Of a DNA stretch of 64,000 nt, positions 33,080 through 45,021 are shown in pieces. The notes under the pieces were generated by a model that saw only the letters and a list, made by a program, of their open reading frames with translations, searched no databases and was not told the DNA's origin. Origin of the DNA: Opeltia flavorubescens (taxonomy: Eukaryota; Ascomycota; Lecanoromycetes; Teloschistales; Teloschistaceae); the NCBI GenBank assembly GCA_000442125.1, contig KE546971.1:622583-686582 (forward strand). The letters run 5' to 3'. Numbering within the stretch: position 1 is the first letter of the stretch; the number at the start of each line of letters is the position of its first letter. A program made the position numbers and the translations under genes.

Positions 33080-34109
33080 TCAGAAACCCATCTGGATGAC
33101 CGCCCTCTCCAGCATGTCCACCCTAACGGCGCATTCCGGTGTCCTCAACTCCGGCGGTCTCACCCTCCCGCCAATTCCCGGCATCAATCTTCGTGTGTTC
33201 ATAGTAGACGGAGTGGAACCATCAACATCCAGTATAACAATAGAGTCGTTAACACTATCTTCTTGTGGCGGTTTCCGACAAGGTTTATGGTGATGCTGAT
33301 GTCGTGGCCGCGGGTTTCGCCGTCGGTGAGCGAGGTAAATGATAGCGATGAAGAGGAGGACGAGCGCTATACTGATGCCTATGACGGCGGCGTAGACAGG
33401 CGGGAATTTGGAGGGGTGGGAAGGGGCAAAAGGCGAAGGTGATGCTGGAGGTGGAGGGGAGGCGGTTGGGGAGCTTTGAATGGATTGAAATTGTGTCGTT
33501 GCTGTGGGCGTAAAAATTGACAAGGTCGACGATATACTACGGGTTATGGTTCGCAAGGGCGGCCTCGATGTAAAAGTCCGACTATCGATCCGAGTTCCCT
33601 CCCGTTGAATGCAGCAATTTGACGCCTGAGGCCCCGTCCCACAGCAGAAACTGCCGTCATCGCAAGCTGTGACTTGTTCATCGCCCATAATCATTTGATT
33701 GTTGTTTTGATCTATGGACATGTTAAAGGTGTCATACTCCACGTCGATTCCGACAGATCTGGACATCCAGAGTCGATCCTGAAANCGTACCAGTACCGGT
33801 TATACACAATTTGACACACGAAGGACTCTGCCACGTTGGATCTGTGCAGCTTTCACGCCACAGTTCGTTATGCTGAAAATTGGAGCACAAGCCGTCGTGA
33901 CGGCATTCATCGCTGTCCTTCCGGCAGCACATGGAGTGCTCGTCATCTCCACCGCAAGCTTGATAAAGCTGGTAGGACAAGCCGAGATTACTGTCGGTGC
34001 CATTGGGGAAGTAGCAGTTCGCAGTCACAGAGGAGAGCAAGATGGACAGAATTGTGACAAATGCAGCGTTTCGCAGTCCTCGTACAGGACGTAGCATCAC
34101 ATTCGTCAT
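33080..34109 (-). CDS. Cys-rich single-pass membrane protein, frame broken at an ambiguous base
   Basis: It reads as one protein in two frames that meet at an N (33785). The upstream frame (34109 down to about 33786) gives a signal peptide, NCYFPNGTDS, SMCCRKDSDECRHDGLC and WRESCTDPTWQSPSCVKLC. The downstream frame gives QVTACDDGSFCCG and SNCCIQREG, then a Pro/Ser/Thr stalk, a transmembrane helix (VYAAVIGISIALVLLFIAII) and a basic cytosolic tail. That order of Cys blocks is common in fungal surface proteins of unknown role. Either a frame-changing consensus error sits at the N, or an intron has been lost there; the 5' part shows GTACG and the 3' part TTTCAG directly around the N, but the phase does not close. 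About 340 aa in total. Confidence 0.65.
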
Positions 34110-34367
34110 TCTGAGCCATCACAGCCATTGGTATTGCGAGAAAAATCATCGTAAATGAGAAACAAGAGGCAGCGGCTGAAGTGCTGATGATTAGGTCCGA
34201 GCGCTTCTCGTCTGGGATGAGGTGTTTTTGAGCTTCGGACCACGAACCAATTGATGTCATTCATTCCCGGTCGGCAACCCACGCGGTTGTGCGGCTATCC
34301 AAATGATCGACGAAATGGAGGTCATCTACGTTTGAAGGGTCATCGTATAATGAGCAATCTCTTTGCT

Positions 34368-36028
34368 TCACCCAATCTTTTTCTCTAATTTCTTGAAAAA
34401 CCGGTTTACTCCTTTGTCAAGTCTGCCCGCTTGCTGCTCCAATTTCCCTGTTGGTTGCCCAGCATCAGAAGGTCGATGCTGCTTGTGCCGATGCATCTCC
34501 TCTTGGGTTGGCCTATATAGCTGGTTATGAACGTCGTACCCATTATCAGGCTGGTTGGAATGATGATGGTGATGGTTCTGCGGCTGAGAATAGCTGTAAT
34601 CTGAATATCCGCCAACCGGCTCCTGAGCCTGCCCATGAGGTTGTTGCTGTGGTCGGCTGGCAAGATAATCGGCGTACTGAGGTTGGAGGTGTTGTAAGGG
34701 CTGTGGGGAGTGCGCGACATATGAATTACCAAGAATTTGCGCGGACGGAGAATCAAGTGGCCTGTCAACCCCAGGATAATGGAGATTTGGATCACGAGGA
34801 GGGGGGCTGAATGCGGTTTGCTGGGGTGTCACGCTCGGAAAGCCTTGGGTCTGCGTCGACAGTGCCCTGGCTGGTGTCTGTGAAGAGGAGACCGGTGGTT
34901 TCTGGGCGCTCTGAGGAGGTGGAGGCGGAAGGGCAGACATGCTGCCGGCCCGGCCATCCGGCATAGGGGACATACCGGTCAGGCCAGCGAAAGGTGGTGA
35001 GGCATACGGACTGCTGTGTGGCTGAGGGCTCGTGTACGCCGACGAGTGGACTGAAGTAGGATACGGAGGCTGTGACAACGAACCGTGGGATAGGGGCGAT
35101 GCGGCATGTGCGTGGTCATTATAGGCTGCTGCAGCGAGGCCGGTACCCTCATGCTCAGCTTCCGGCGGCGGGGGAGTCTTCTCTCTGTGTTTGATAGGTT
35201 CCGGAGCAGGAGGTGCAGCAGGATTGTAAGCTAAGGGCTGGAATGACTTTGGCTGTGGTTCCTCTTGAATATTACCGCTAGCAGCTGTTGGCGGAGGCGC
35301 AAACGTTGCCGTAGTCGATCGAGAATCACGCGTCTTGCCGTTTTGATAAGCCGAGTCCTCGACAGCGACGTTCTCGAGCTTTTGCACGACTGGGCTCATG
35401 AGATGCTCGTGGGCAGCGGGCGCAGAAGGCCGATCGACTATCTCCACCTGCTGAGAATCAAGCATTTTCTCCAGTGCATCCATGAATGTTGTCGCGTCAG
35501 CTACAGTCCAGAAGTACACATCCAATGTATGCAATCTGAACAGGTATTTCCCTTCATTCCTGGGATCCGTATTTGGTAAACGCCAGTGGTGTTCCGGATG
35601 CTGGGTTGCAGCATTGGACGAATGAGGATGTGCTGGGTTTCCATCGACGGTTATTGTACAAAGAGTAGGATGCTTATGAGATTGGTAGACTTTGACGGAA
35701 TCTAAGGCTGCAACGTCACGGCATCAGCTTCTTTCCCTGAGGCATTGAGGATATGTACCTACATCCAGTAAAGGCATCTTGCTCCGGTTTGCCGACGTAG
35801 TTGGCAATCTCTATCCTGCCACCTTGATCGCCCTTGTTCCTATAGAGATAGAAGTATGAACCTTTGTCGAACCTGTGCGACAACTGTCTGGGATTTGGGG
35901 CGTTGAAGTAATAGTGGACGTCAGCATACCTAGAGTAAAGGCTCGATGTCAGCCTGCACGGTTTCGCTAAAGTGATTTTTAGGAGCTTACACAGTCATGA
36001 GACGTTCTTCTCGTGCACGATCTGCCAT
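34368..36028 (-). CDS. Conserved protein with ordered N-terminus and Pro/Gln-rich tail, unknown function
   Basis: Exons (minus strand) 36028-35991, 35929-35763 and 35707-34368; introns of 61 and 55 nt; 514 aa. Residues 1-165 look folded: MADRAREERLMTVYADVHYY, FDKGSYFYLYRN, GRIEIANYVGK, then FRLHTLDVYFWTVADATTF and a helix. The strand pattern resembles a PH/EVH1-like fold, but this is a guess. From residue 165 on it is disordered, Pro/Ser/Gln-rich with a His run. The end LDKGVNRFFKKLEKKIG is a short amphipathic basic helix that could touch membranes. It lies on the same strand as pyruvate kinase, 350 bp downstream of that gene's stop. Confidence 0.78.
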
Positions 36029-36378
36029 CTTGAAAGGTCGTTTTCCACAAAGGACTGGGACGGTGGAGAAAGAGGTTTGATTAAACAGGTAGCCGCCGGT
36101 GTTGAACGCCAGCGCTTACGTCAGTCGTTCATCTTCAGAACCTAAAGCAGTTTAAACATCCTGCATTTACACAATCAAATCAAGCTTTCTTGCTCGAAGA
36201 AGCTCTTCGAGCAAAAGGTCTGTGTGTAGGAAAGAAACCTTTCAGCTATGAAGCAAATAATATGCATTGTTGCTCTACGAGCCTTCTATTGGGCACGTAG
36301 CATATCCCATGTGTATCCGTCTAAAGCCGAGGCTGCGGAAGCAATATGCCCCAGACATGAACGTTAACTTCGAAGTCC
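36029..36378. promoter_or_regulatory. Spacer between pyruvate kinase and the Pro/Gln-rich gene, with a perfect palindrome
   Basis: 350 bp holding the PYK 3' UTR and the next gene's promoter (both minus strand). An 11-bp perfect inverted repeat with a 3-nt loop lies at 36190-36214. Confidence 0.45.
36190..36214. repeat. Perfect inverted repeat, 11-bp arms, 3-nt loop
   Basis: The arms are TTGCTCGAAGA and TCTTCGAGCAA around AGC. It lies 165 bp beyond the PYK stop and 162 bp upstream of the next start, both on the minus strand. It could be an RNA 3' hairpin or a dimeric protein site. Confidence 0.6.
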
Positions 36379-38351
36379 CTACTCTTGCGAGAGCCCCAGA
36401 TCCTCCTCAGCTGGTACAATCCGGGTGGTATTCGTGTGCCCCTGACCACCGCGCCAACCCTGAACACAGACAACAAGGTCACCCTTGGTTAAGATGCCGA
36501 GCTTGATAGCCTGCGATATTCCCCATATCAGGCGCTTGTCGACATCCTGTTGCCAATCAGCGCTCTTGAAGTCGGGCTTGCTCTCGGGAAAGAGGAAAGG
36601 ATAGACACCGCGGTAGAGGTGTGAGTACTGCTGACTGTGAGCATCTTGTGACTGCTATTTCCCATGTGCACTTACTCGACAGGCTGTAGCATTTCGTGTA
36701 ACCATGATGATTGGGCAGATTGGCCGGTATTTGGACAGCATACGTGCAGAAGACCCACTGTGATTGTTGATCAGCGCAATGCTAACAATGTTTCCGAGAA
36801 ATGAAAGGTGTATACCTTGTCGTTAGGACCAAGATGGCGCCAGCGTTTAATTCCATACTGGAACTGACAGCAGAAGTTGCAGTTGCTTCGACTTGGCTTA
36901 TCGGCTTGGTGACAACATCGCGGAGATCATTGAACAGGCTTATATATGGAATCGCAGCCTCTGCTATGGCGCAAGCCTCGTGCATCATTTGCACAGACTC
37001 TTTTGGGTAGTTGCCTTTGGCAGTCTCGCCAGACAACATGACGCAATCGGCACCATCAAGAACAGCATTGCCTACATCGCTGACCTCTGCACGGGTTGGC
37101 CGAGGATTGTAGGTCATGGACTCGAGCATCTGTGTTGCACAGATGACTGGTTTGCCCGCACGGTTGCACTTGGCTATCATCATCTTTTGGGCAATGAAAA
37201 CCTGAGCCGGAGGAATTTCGATACCAAGGTCACCGCGAGCCACCATGACCCCATCAGTTTCTTTCAAGATTTCATCAAAGTTATTAACTCCTTGCTGATT
37301 CTCAATCTTTGCGATGATCTGAATTTCTTTCCCATCTTGACCGAGCACCTCCCGAATGGCGGTTATATCACTACCACGTCGGATGAAGGACGCAAAAACC
37401 ATATCGACTTTATTCTTTACGCCAAATCGCAAGTCATTTTTGTCTTTCTCGGACAGAGCAGGAAGGTCGACATCGGTCTTCGGCAGATTGACACCTTTCT
37501 TGGAAGAGATCTTGCCATTGTTCATGCACCGGACTCGGACAGTCTTATCATCCACAACATCAAGGACCTCGAAGGACAGGACACCATCATCGACGTAAAT
37601 TGTGCGGCCTTTCTCGATTACCTTGGTAATGTTCTTATAGTCGACATACCTGTCCCCCGATCAGGCCAACGTTCGGATAAACAAGCTTTCCACTTACATG
37701 TTTTTCGCATCGCATGCGGTAGCATACTTGTCGTCAGTGGTGATATTGAGCTCGGTGCCTTCTGAGATTGGTATATCTTCATCTCCTTTAGTGTTCCCTG
37801 TGCGGATCTCGGGTCCTTTCTGAAACCACGTTAGACATAAAGAGCACCCAAATGCTATTGAATGTGCATAAAGAGGCGTGGCATACTGTATCAAGTGCAA
37901 TGGCTAGAGGGCGACCTGGCTCCAGGCGTTCTGCTTCCCTCGCATTATCAATCACAGATTGATGATACTAAACGGTTCTTCATGAGCTCTTTTGCGAGGA
38001 TGATAGGATCATTGAAGAGGAGGGTACCTCGTATGCACCATGCGAAAAGTTCATACGGACGACATTGAGGCCGGCTGCAACATGTTTAGTCTCGGGGTCC
38101 GAAAGCCGTAGCTAAACGCACCTGCACGTAGCTGGTTTATCTTCGCCACCGAATTGGTTTTTGGGCCTGTGAATTACATTCAGTACATCGGCGTGATTCT
38201 GGGATAACCAGCCTGAGCAAGCGGGCTCACCAATTGTGCCAATGATGGATGTGCGTCGGTAATTCCTCTTTGGCTTGTATTCGGTATTGAGGCTTGAGAG
38301 CCACTCAATGCGAGTCCTGCCTGACGCCATATGATCAAGTGAGTCTCCCAT
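36379..38351 (-). CDS. pyk1: Pyruvate kinase
   Basis: Eight exons (minus strand): 38351-38231, 38166-38122, 38074-38028, 37967-37887, 37819-37698, 37649-36816, 36757-36676 and 36627-36379; introns of 47-67 nt; 526 aa, the usual fungal length. All phases close. It shows [16 protein letters not shown] (N-terminal barrel strand), [17 protein letters not shown], the K/Mg site region [10 protein letters not shown], and [12 protein letters not shown]. It also has [24 protein letters not shown] and the C-terminal allosteric domain ending [12 protein letters not shown]. Reaction: phosphoenolpyruvate + ADP to pyruvate + ATP, the last step of glycolysis, in the cytosol. The many 5' introns are typical of highly expressed fungal genes. 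Confidence 0.95.
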
Positions 38352-38903
38352 TTGGCAAAGTTGAATTGTTCTGTGGTGAACTAATTGATGAGTGGGCAGG
38401 AGAAAGGTTCGGGCCTTTTCAATAAAAGCAGGAAAAAGAAAAGCAGTTGATTGTAAGCTTAGAGTAGCTTCAGCAGCTAGCTTTCCTGCACGTCGGGGAA
38501 CAGCCTAAGTAATGTGATGTTTGGTGGGGGTGGGGCAGCCGTGGTAGGCCTTGCGCCGAAACCTGCATTCTGATGGCAGCAGAAGCTGAGCTGTTGAATC
38601 TCATTACCTGAATATACCATTGTATATCAATAAGGACGGCCACAACTGAATATCGTTGAATTGGAACCGCGATAACGTACAGGTAATTGTCAAGGCCGAT
38701 ATTTGCAAAATGTCGCGCGCTGGCTTTTCAGCCCTACGCCACAACGCCCTCCTTTAGGCGGTTTCCGTTTCTCGGCAACATCTGACCATTGAGCAGGCTA
38801 AGACAGATACTCGAGATTTGAAGATACCCAGCCATTATCAGAGACTTATCCTCATCAAACGATTAGCCACCTTGTCTTGATAACACCTGTCGCCTTCCCG
38901 AAG
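38352..38903. promoter_or_regulatory. Divergent promoter region of pyruvate kinase and mitofissin
   Basis: 552 bp between start codons. No TATA box or named site is clear. No open frame looks coding. Confidence 0.4.
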
Positions 38904-39339
38904 ATGGTGGTAAGAGTTCTCGAAAGCCGGACTATCGGTTCCTATTAACCTTCGATACAGCTAGGCAGACTTACCCACTACGCGTTCGATGCTGTCCTCA
39001 GTACGTATCTACTATCGCAATTGTCTATCCAACGTATATCAGCTCATAACTTCTTCTAGTCTCTGCCTTCCTCGCCGGCGTCAAGCGTTCTACTGGATTA
39101 ACGTATGTCGGAAATATTACCCACGCTCGTTCTAGCTGCGACCTCGCTGTTTTTAAAGCACACAGTTGCTGACAATACCCTTATGGTGGGACCTTAGCCC
39201 CAGCTTCAAATCAGACAAGATATCTGAAAGCAAAGAACTCAAGCGGTGGGTCGACAATTACCTCGGTATGGGAGAGTGGATCATGGATCAAAGTGTCGCG
39301 ATCATGGGCTCAACCGGCTACTTTGAACGCAAGAGGTGA
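38904..39339 (+). CDS. ATG44: Mitofissin (ATG44 / DUF1748 family)
   Basis: Four exons: 38904-38909, 38961-39000, 39060-39102 and 39198-39339; 76 aa. The first coding exon is just ATG GTG. The spliced protein starts MVLGRLTHYAFDAVL, then ISAFLAGVKRSTGLT and WVDNYLGMGEWIMDQSV, and ends GYFERKR. This is the DUF1748 family, about 75 aa, now called mitofissin. The yeast member Atg44 sits in the mitochondrial intermembrane space and drives mitochondrial fission needed for mitophagy. No predicted protein of useful length appears without splicing, so simple open-frame calling misses this gene. It is divergent from pyruvate kinase. Confidence 0.88.
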
Positions 39340-39724
39340 CAGGATCCGGTCGTATATGGTTTTGGGATAACAATTGGGAGTCGGAGTCGTGAGGGCCATT
39401 TGTGGTACGATGCGCAGTGGTATGGCGCTGGAGCATGATACTATATAACCCATTTCAAGCGTTGCTCCCTAGTGGAGATATTTGGTGTAGGATCTCGAAG
39501 TGACACTACATGCGGGAGTCAGGAAGGTATTCCCTGGATGAAGGGATCGCATCTGTTCTACAACAATGCGAAGTCATTCTAATCCTTCTTGTTCATCATT
39601 TATCCCCCACAGAATGCGTCATTCCCGGCTAGCGAGCTACGATGAAAATCGGAATTCATATCTTTTCCTTTTTACACCAGACGCAGAAGTTGAGTGACTG
39701 TTAACTTAACTCGGGTTGCTCCAT
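39340..39724. other. Intergenic region between mitofissin and the DUF1769 gene
   Basis: 385 bp, with both genes on the plus strand. Nothing recognised. Confidence 0.5.
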
Positions 39725-40849
39725 ATGGCGGATAATTACTTGCTTCGGGTCACGTCTGGCCCCTCCTATGACCCCGCCTCACACGAAACCGTTGCTGTGA
39801 ATTCAGGGACACCACTGAATATTAGGTCGTCCCTTTGTGATGCCAGCATTTTAGTCCGCATCCAAAATTATCGCGGTAAGATATTCCTCATTGTTCAGTA
39901 GTAACTTAATCTTACGCGTCATAAATCACCAGGTCTTCCACGCGGTTCTCCTTCCACATCCCCCTACTTCTCTATACCTCCGCATACGCACGATCAGTAT
40001 TCCATAGCTTTCTCCTTTACCCCCAAACGAACTATATCTGGCAAGTCGCTTGTCTTCGGAAACGATTTCGAGCATCCTGTCCGCGATCGCATACCGCCCG
40101 GCTTCAATGCCGCTCTCAGAATCGTCAAGTGGGCGATTGACCCTGGCCTCGATGGTGATGTGTATGCCGATAAACCTCACCTTTATGGAAATGCTTTGAG
40201 CAGTATCAATGTGCTGCGTGTGGGGCCCAAGGTTGGGGAGAATGGTCTGGATAGTGTCATCGATGTAGAGGCTGGGCAAGAAGAGGACCCCATCACAGAA
40301 GGCGGCTTTGAGGGAGGGCAAGAGCTGCGGGAAAGCCTGGATATTCCCGAAAGCGCGGCTGCAAGACAGAAGTGGTTTCTTGGCGGCCACGATCGGCTAG
40401 AAAAGTGGCAATGGGAGCAAGGTCGTGTATACGAGGCAGACTTCTTTAATCCTTACCTCGACTTCAATGGTAATAATCTCTACAGCCTCTCAATACACTC
40501 ATGCTTATCAACCTCGCAGAATTTGCTTTGAAGTTGCCAGGATTTTCTCTCAAGGTTTTGGGCTATCTAGGCGGTGAGGACTATCTGAGGTAAGTGCATG
40601 ATAATTCTTGCTTCGTTTTCACCGCAACACTGCATCTGCAGTCAACCACCAAATCACTCACATCTGTGTAGATACGTTTTGAAGGACAAGGACACTGGTG
40701 AAGTACTATTCGTCGTCGTCTTTACCCTTCTGCCGAAAGAGCAGGTGGAAGAAGAGGAAGCCAAAAGCCCGCATCCAGGTATCAAGGAAACCAAACTTGA
40801 AACTGGGCCTGAGAAGGACTTTGAACCTCAGCAGGACGACGTAGATTAG
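39725..40849 (+). CDS. DUF1769 / UPF0590 family protein
   Basis: Exons 39725-39875, 39933-40469, 40520-40589 and 40672-40849; introns of 57, 50 and 82 nt; 311 aa. Family blocks: MADNYLLRVTSGPSYD, then HDQYSIAFSFTPKR and LVFGNDFEHPVRDRIPPGF. These are followed by KWAIDPGLDGDVYADKPHLY and LYGNALSSIN, the YEADFFNPYLDFN segment and the spliced FALKLPGFSLKVLGY. The N-terminal half is strand-rich and the tail acidic. The family is conserved in fungi, with no established biochemical role that I know of. The last stop is TAG at 40847-40849. An open frame in another phase runs on to 41141 but looks non-coding. Confidence 0.85.
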
Positions 40850-42502
40850 GTACAACCCGAATGTTGATGTGCCGTATTTTTCATGGACTATTAAGATCTT
40901 CGGAATCGCTGATGTGGACATGCACCTCATGTCTCCTCCCGCTAACACATTGAACCTAAAAGAAAGGATCCGGAATATCATCTTGTACCTTTGGATACGT
41001 ATCTCGCAGGTCTTTCCGATGCTCATAGGTGCCTGGGAGCTTTACAGACGTTGTATATGCAGATTATCTGTCATGCTAACGGAGGTTTTGGAGAAGTCGA
41101 GGTCTCGGAAAGGTCGTAAAAGACGATTTCGAATGCAGTGAGTCGTCGTTATCCTTGATTGCGGACGTATATCGCTCGATGCGGCTTTCCATATATGTCT
41201 CCAGACCGACAAAAGTAGCAAACATCGAAAGATAAGGTGATCTTGGGAAAGGGCAAATATCAGTCTTCATGGATTCTTGTTTTCCGAGTGAGCGGCCCAA
41301 TCCTGACAGCAAATCTGGATCTCCTAGAATAAGTCGATTATTCTAAATTCATTCTATTGATCTCTTCCCACGAAGATTTACTGTCGACTGATCTTTCCCT
41401 CGATCTCTGCAATTCAAGATACCTTACTATCCTTTTCTTTTCGCGATATTCCTCAATCTAATGATTCACCGTCTATAGGAAATTGACCACTCCAGACGGG
41501 GCTACCACCCCTATCATTCTTGCTGTTGTTCTTACTATCGTCCAATTTATTTGAAGTACAACGGTTCAACCGATTCAATGCATCCAATTAAGCTACGAAG
41601 AACTTCTTACAGAACTCACATGTCTATCAAAAAATCTCCTTAGACATCACAACTCGCCGGCATTAGAGAGAGCAGTACCTTCGCAACGACACAAGTCTCC
41701 TATGTCTATCTTACTTTGATTGATGGACTAGTGCATCTATGATGGCCAGCTTGGTGCCAGGGCTCCCTCTGGAGCCCATATTCGAGCCGCAGCTAACACT
41801 AAGGCCACCTGCCAACTCAAGAGCCGCGTTCTCTCTCTTTCAAGAAGCACTCAGATCACTTATCCAAGTATCGGATTGCTTACATCCAGAATCCTAGACA
41901 AGCCCACAGCCCTTCCCAAACCTTCTAATTCTTTGGACGACAAAGACGGGTTGGATGTTGGGTAAATCGCTAAACCTCAATGGGAGAGCATACCATACAT
42001 AGCGACGTCGACTCAATTTTGTGGCTGCAACATCTCAGCATGTTCTTTGTCCTCGCAGGTTCGTGATTAATCAGGCTTTGAGGGACTCGGCTACCTTGAG
42101 GTAACCGCGGCTTTGTGAAGGCTGTAGAACAATGGAGTCTCGACGTTGGAAGATGTGCTAGGGCTTCCCTTTGTATAGTTACCATGTGTTTGCAGATCGT
42201 TTGAGTAGATCATCTCCTTTTTCTATATATTAAGGAAGTTTCTTTCAGTTGCTTTACGCGAGTAGTTTCTTTTTCGTCTTGTCGAAATTCTATTATTCAA
42301 TCAGCTTGATTCTGTCTCCATTACAGTATATTTTTAACTTTGTCCATTCGCGAAGCAGTACTATCACTACAAATATAGCAAGCCAAAGATACTAGCGAGG
42401 CCGACTTTCTCCTTTCCTGAGTAGAGCAAATTGGACATCGCCACACCATCTACTCGACATTGACTTCCGAGCACGAAAATCGATCGACTCATCGACGAAG
42501 CA
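40850..42502. other. Long intergenic region upstream of the RNxxxH gene
   Basis: 1.65 kb. The first 290 bp hold a chance-like open frame (to 41141). A TATA-like TCTATATATTAAGG lies near 42221, about 280 bp before the next ATG. No RNA gene or repeat recognised. Confidence 0.4.
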
Positions 42503-44321
42503 ATGCCTTTCACATCAGCTTATATAGAACTGGAGTCTCTGACGGGAGTCCGAGATAATCTGTACGAAGGAATTGTGACCCAGGTCACCGTCGAAGATGG
42601 AGGGAGAACACCTGCGGATGAGGGCTTAGCACGTGCCAATAAGAGTAAAGACTATCCAAGCTGGTCATCCCCGTTACCTGACGCTGTATCAGCGGAACTC
42701 AACTTCACGGCAGGTGGAGCACACCTTGAATTTCTATCTTTGTTTCTGACAGAACCCAGGCAAGTCGACATAGGATTCGCAAAACAACATGCACTCATAT
42801 CTTTTCTTATGGAGAAACTCGAAATAAGTATCTGGGACTTCACTCGACGGAGGGTACCAGTGGAATTTGAACTTCTACAAATACTTTCAACCGACGAATT
42901 AGAACCTCAAGTCTCGGCAACTTTCATGAATATCAGTATATATGGCGAATATGATCCGCTTGATTTTGACCGCATGAATAACATTAGGAATATCGCAGTT
43001 CACAGATGGGATTACGACACATCGATTATAAGGGCCGCAGCAGCTCAAGCCTTGATACTTTCCGACGACATGCTTCTTCATCAGCTTGAGACAATTCTCA
43101 AAGTCCTCTGTAGGTCGTTCTTATACTACCCCTGCTGCTAGACGAAAACGCTAATTCTATTGTCTCCCAGACGCAGATGTTGCTACAGACTCGAGGTATT
43201 CCGTGACCGAACAGGAAAGAAAAACGGCCCATGATCTTTTGTACCCACCCAGCCGTTCCATAGAATCGACACATCAACTGTTCAAAACCATCCAAAGTCT
43301 CGGGGAAATTGCGAGCTACGAGTATTGCAAACGCCATCTCCCTCGAGCACTTGATCATCACAAAGTCACAGTGGGCGAGCAAATTGAACTTAGTTGGTGG
43401 CATGAGATCATAAGAGATCAACGCGACTGTGTACCAGTCGATGCTCAAGAACGAGACTTCGCCGCCCAAGTATCGGAGCAAGTCCGGCAAACATGCACAA
43501 GAGCACTCAGGAACGCAACAGCTCACCGCAAGATGATCCACCTTAACGAAGACGAAATTGGTAAGCTCGACGCCTTCACTGACCCTGTAGCGAAGTACGT
43601 TCGAATCCTAGGGGACGAGGAAACAGCTGCTAAGATCGAGCAGCTTACCGCAGAAACCAAGGCACATTTGCTTCAAAGATATGAAGAATGGACAGACCCC
43701 ACGTGGTGCCACACAAGAGACTGGAGGTCGATTCGAGACGCAATAAGGCGCAGGACCACTGAATGGGAATCTCGATTGCACCCTCTGCTCGCGAAAAAGG
43801 TGGATATCAGCCCTATCATTGGGATGTTGAATCGTAGCGATGAACGGTTGTACACTATGATCTGGAAAAATGGATGGTTGATGGATTCAGTTCCAGAATT
43901 ACAATACTACGATACTCCTCGGCCTCCCGTTGAATATAACTCGTCCGCCGATGAAGGTGATGAGGACGAGGAAGCAGATCAAACAGATGCAAGAGACTCC
44001 GTGGATACTGCAGACGAAGAAAATGCAGCCGACGAAGTAGATTCAGCAAATGAGCCGGCTGATGATGACGATGATCTTGCCACTAGAAATCACGAAGCTT
44101 TTACCGGAATCGAATGGCCCACCAGCGATGGCAGAGCAGAGAACGAAACAATAATATGTGATGAGAGTTCGTGGAACGAGTATGGAGGGCAATGGAACGA
44201 GGCCGTGGACCATAACCAGACATCGCAAGCCGAATTCGGCGAAATTGACGCCAAAGGCAATGGTTGTTGGGTAAGCTCTTCCTATGTGGACGGTGCTGGT
44301 GATAGAAAAGTCACTTGGTGA
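42503..44321 (+). CDS. Protein with two HEPN-type RNxxxH motifs, unknown function
   Basis: Exons 42503-43109 and 43171-44321 (61-nt intron GTAGGT..TCCCAG, phase 1), 585 aa. Two copies of the HEPN RNase signature R-N-x-x-x-H are visible: RNIAVH (residues 162-167, nt 42986-43003) and RNATAH (316-321, nt 43509-43526). Each is followed by an H/R and a helix-rich segment (IIRAAAAQALILSDDMLLHQ; then VAKYVRILGDEETAAKIEQL). The RN-A-A-HR...LGD..A..I..L pattern recurs in uncharacterised fungal proteins as I recall them. The last 150 residues are acidic and disordered, with Asp/Glu repeats. I infer a possible metal-independent RNase or RNA-binding role; the family is not one I can name. Confidence 0.72.
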
Positions 44322-45021
44322 ATGGAGCAGCAAGGCTTTCCAGTCTATTCATTTGTCAATGTTTCTACTGCTTCTCATTCCTTAAAACCTACTATATATG
44401 TAACAGCCTTTGATGCCTATCTTTCCTTTGTATTCTCACGTTATCAACGTTGACCTTTTTGGCTTGTTGGATATACTTTCACATGAACGATTATTGTAAT
44501 AATACCTTTTTATTCTCTACCCTTCTTGAAATATTTGCCTCATCTCAAAGTATCGATCATGTAACCGATTATGACCGTAAATCGATACCGTGATGTACCT
44601 ACAGCTGCCTACACGCAATATCATATTTTAAATCACCATCGCCTGCTAGCAGAAGCCTCTCTATCTTCAGGTATAGTAGCGGACGAAAATCATATGGCGT
44701 AAAAAGTGAAGTAGGAAATTATGATAGCGTAACATCTGGGTTATGGTTTCCCTTTAGACCGCAAAGCGACTCCAAGAAGGAGACCTGCGACGAAAGCGAC
44801 CTCGGACGCCTTTTGGTCCAGAATCACATCAGATAAGTTATATTGAGTGAAGAGCTGTAATCATTATGTTGGTAGCTTGTTTCGAAAAAATCCTCGAAGC
44901 CGTCCTAGCGATTTCATTACATCCAAGGCGTACACATGTTTCCGAACCACTTCCGACCCTCTCCTTTAAGTAAATCCTAACATACACGACAGCCCAACTA
45001 ACATACAAGACAACAAGACCC
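44322..45021. other. Convergent intergenic region
   Basis: 0.7 kb between two convergent genes. AT-rich, nothing supported. Confidence 0.5.

Noticed and set aside
33988-34260. Minus-strand frame with a signal-peptide-like stretch (MIFLAIPMAVMA)
   Set aside because: It overlaps the better-supported Cys-rich ectodomain frame, which has its own signal peptide and family-like Cys pattern; likely 5' UTR.
40869-41141. Open frame right after the DUF1769 stop
   Set aside because: No continuation into the gene in phase and no motif; it is more likely 3' UTR, although 90 codons without a stop is somewhat long.
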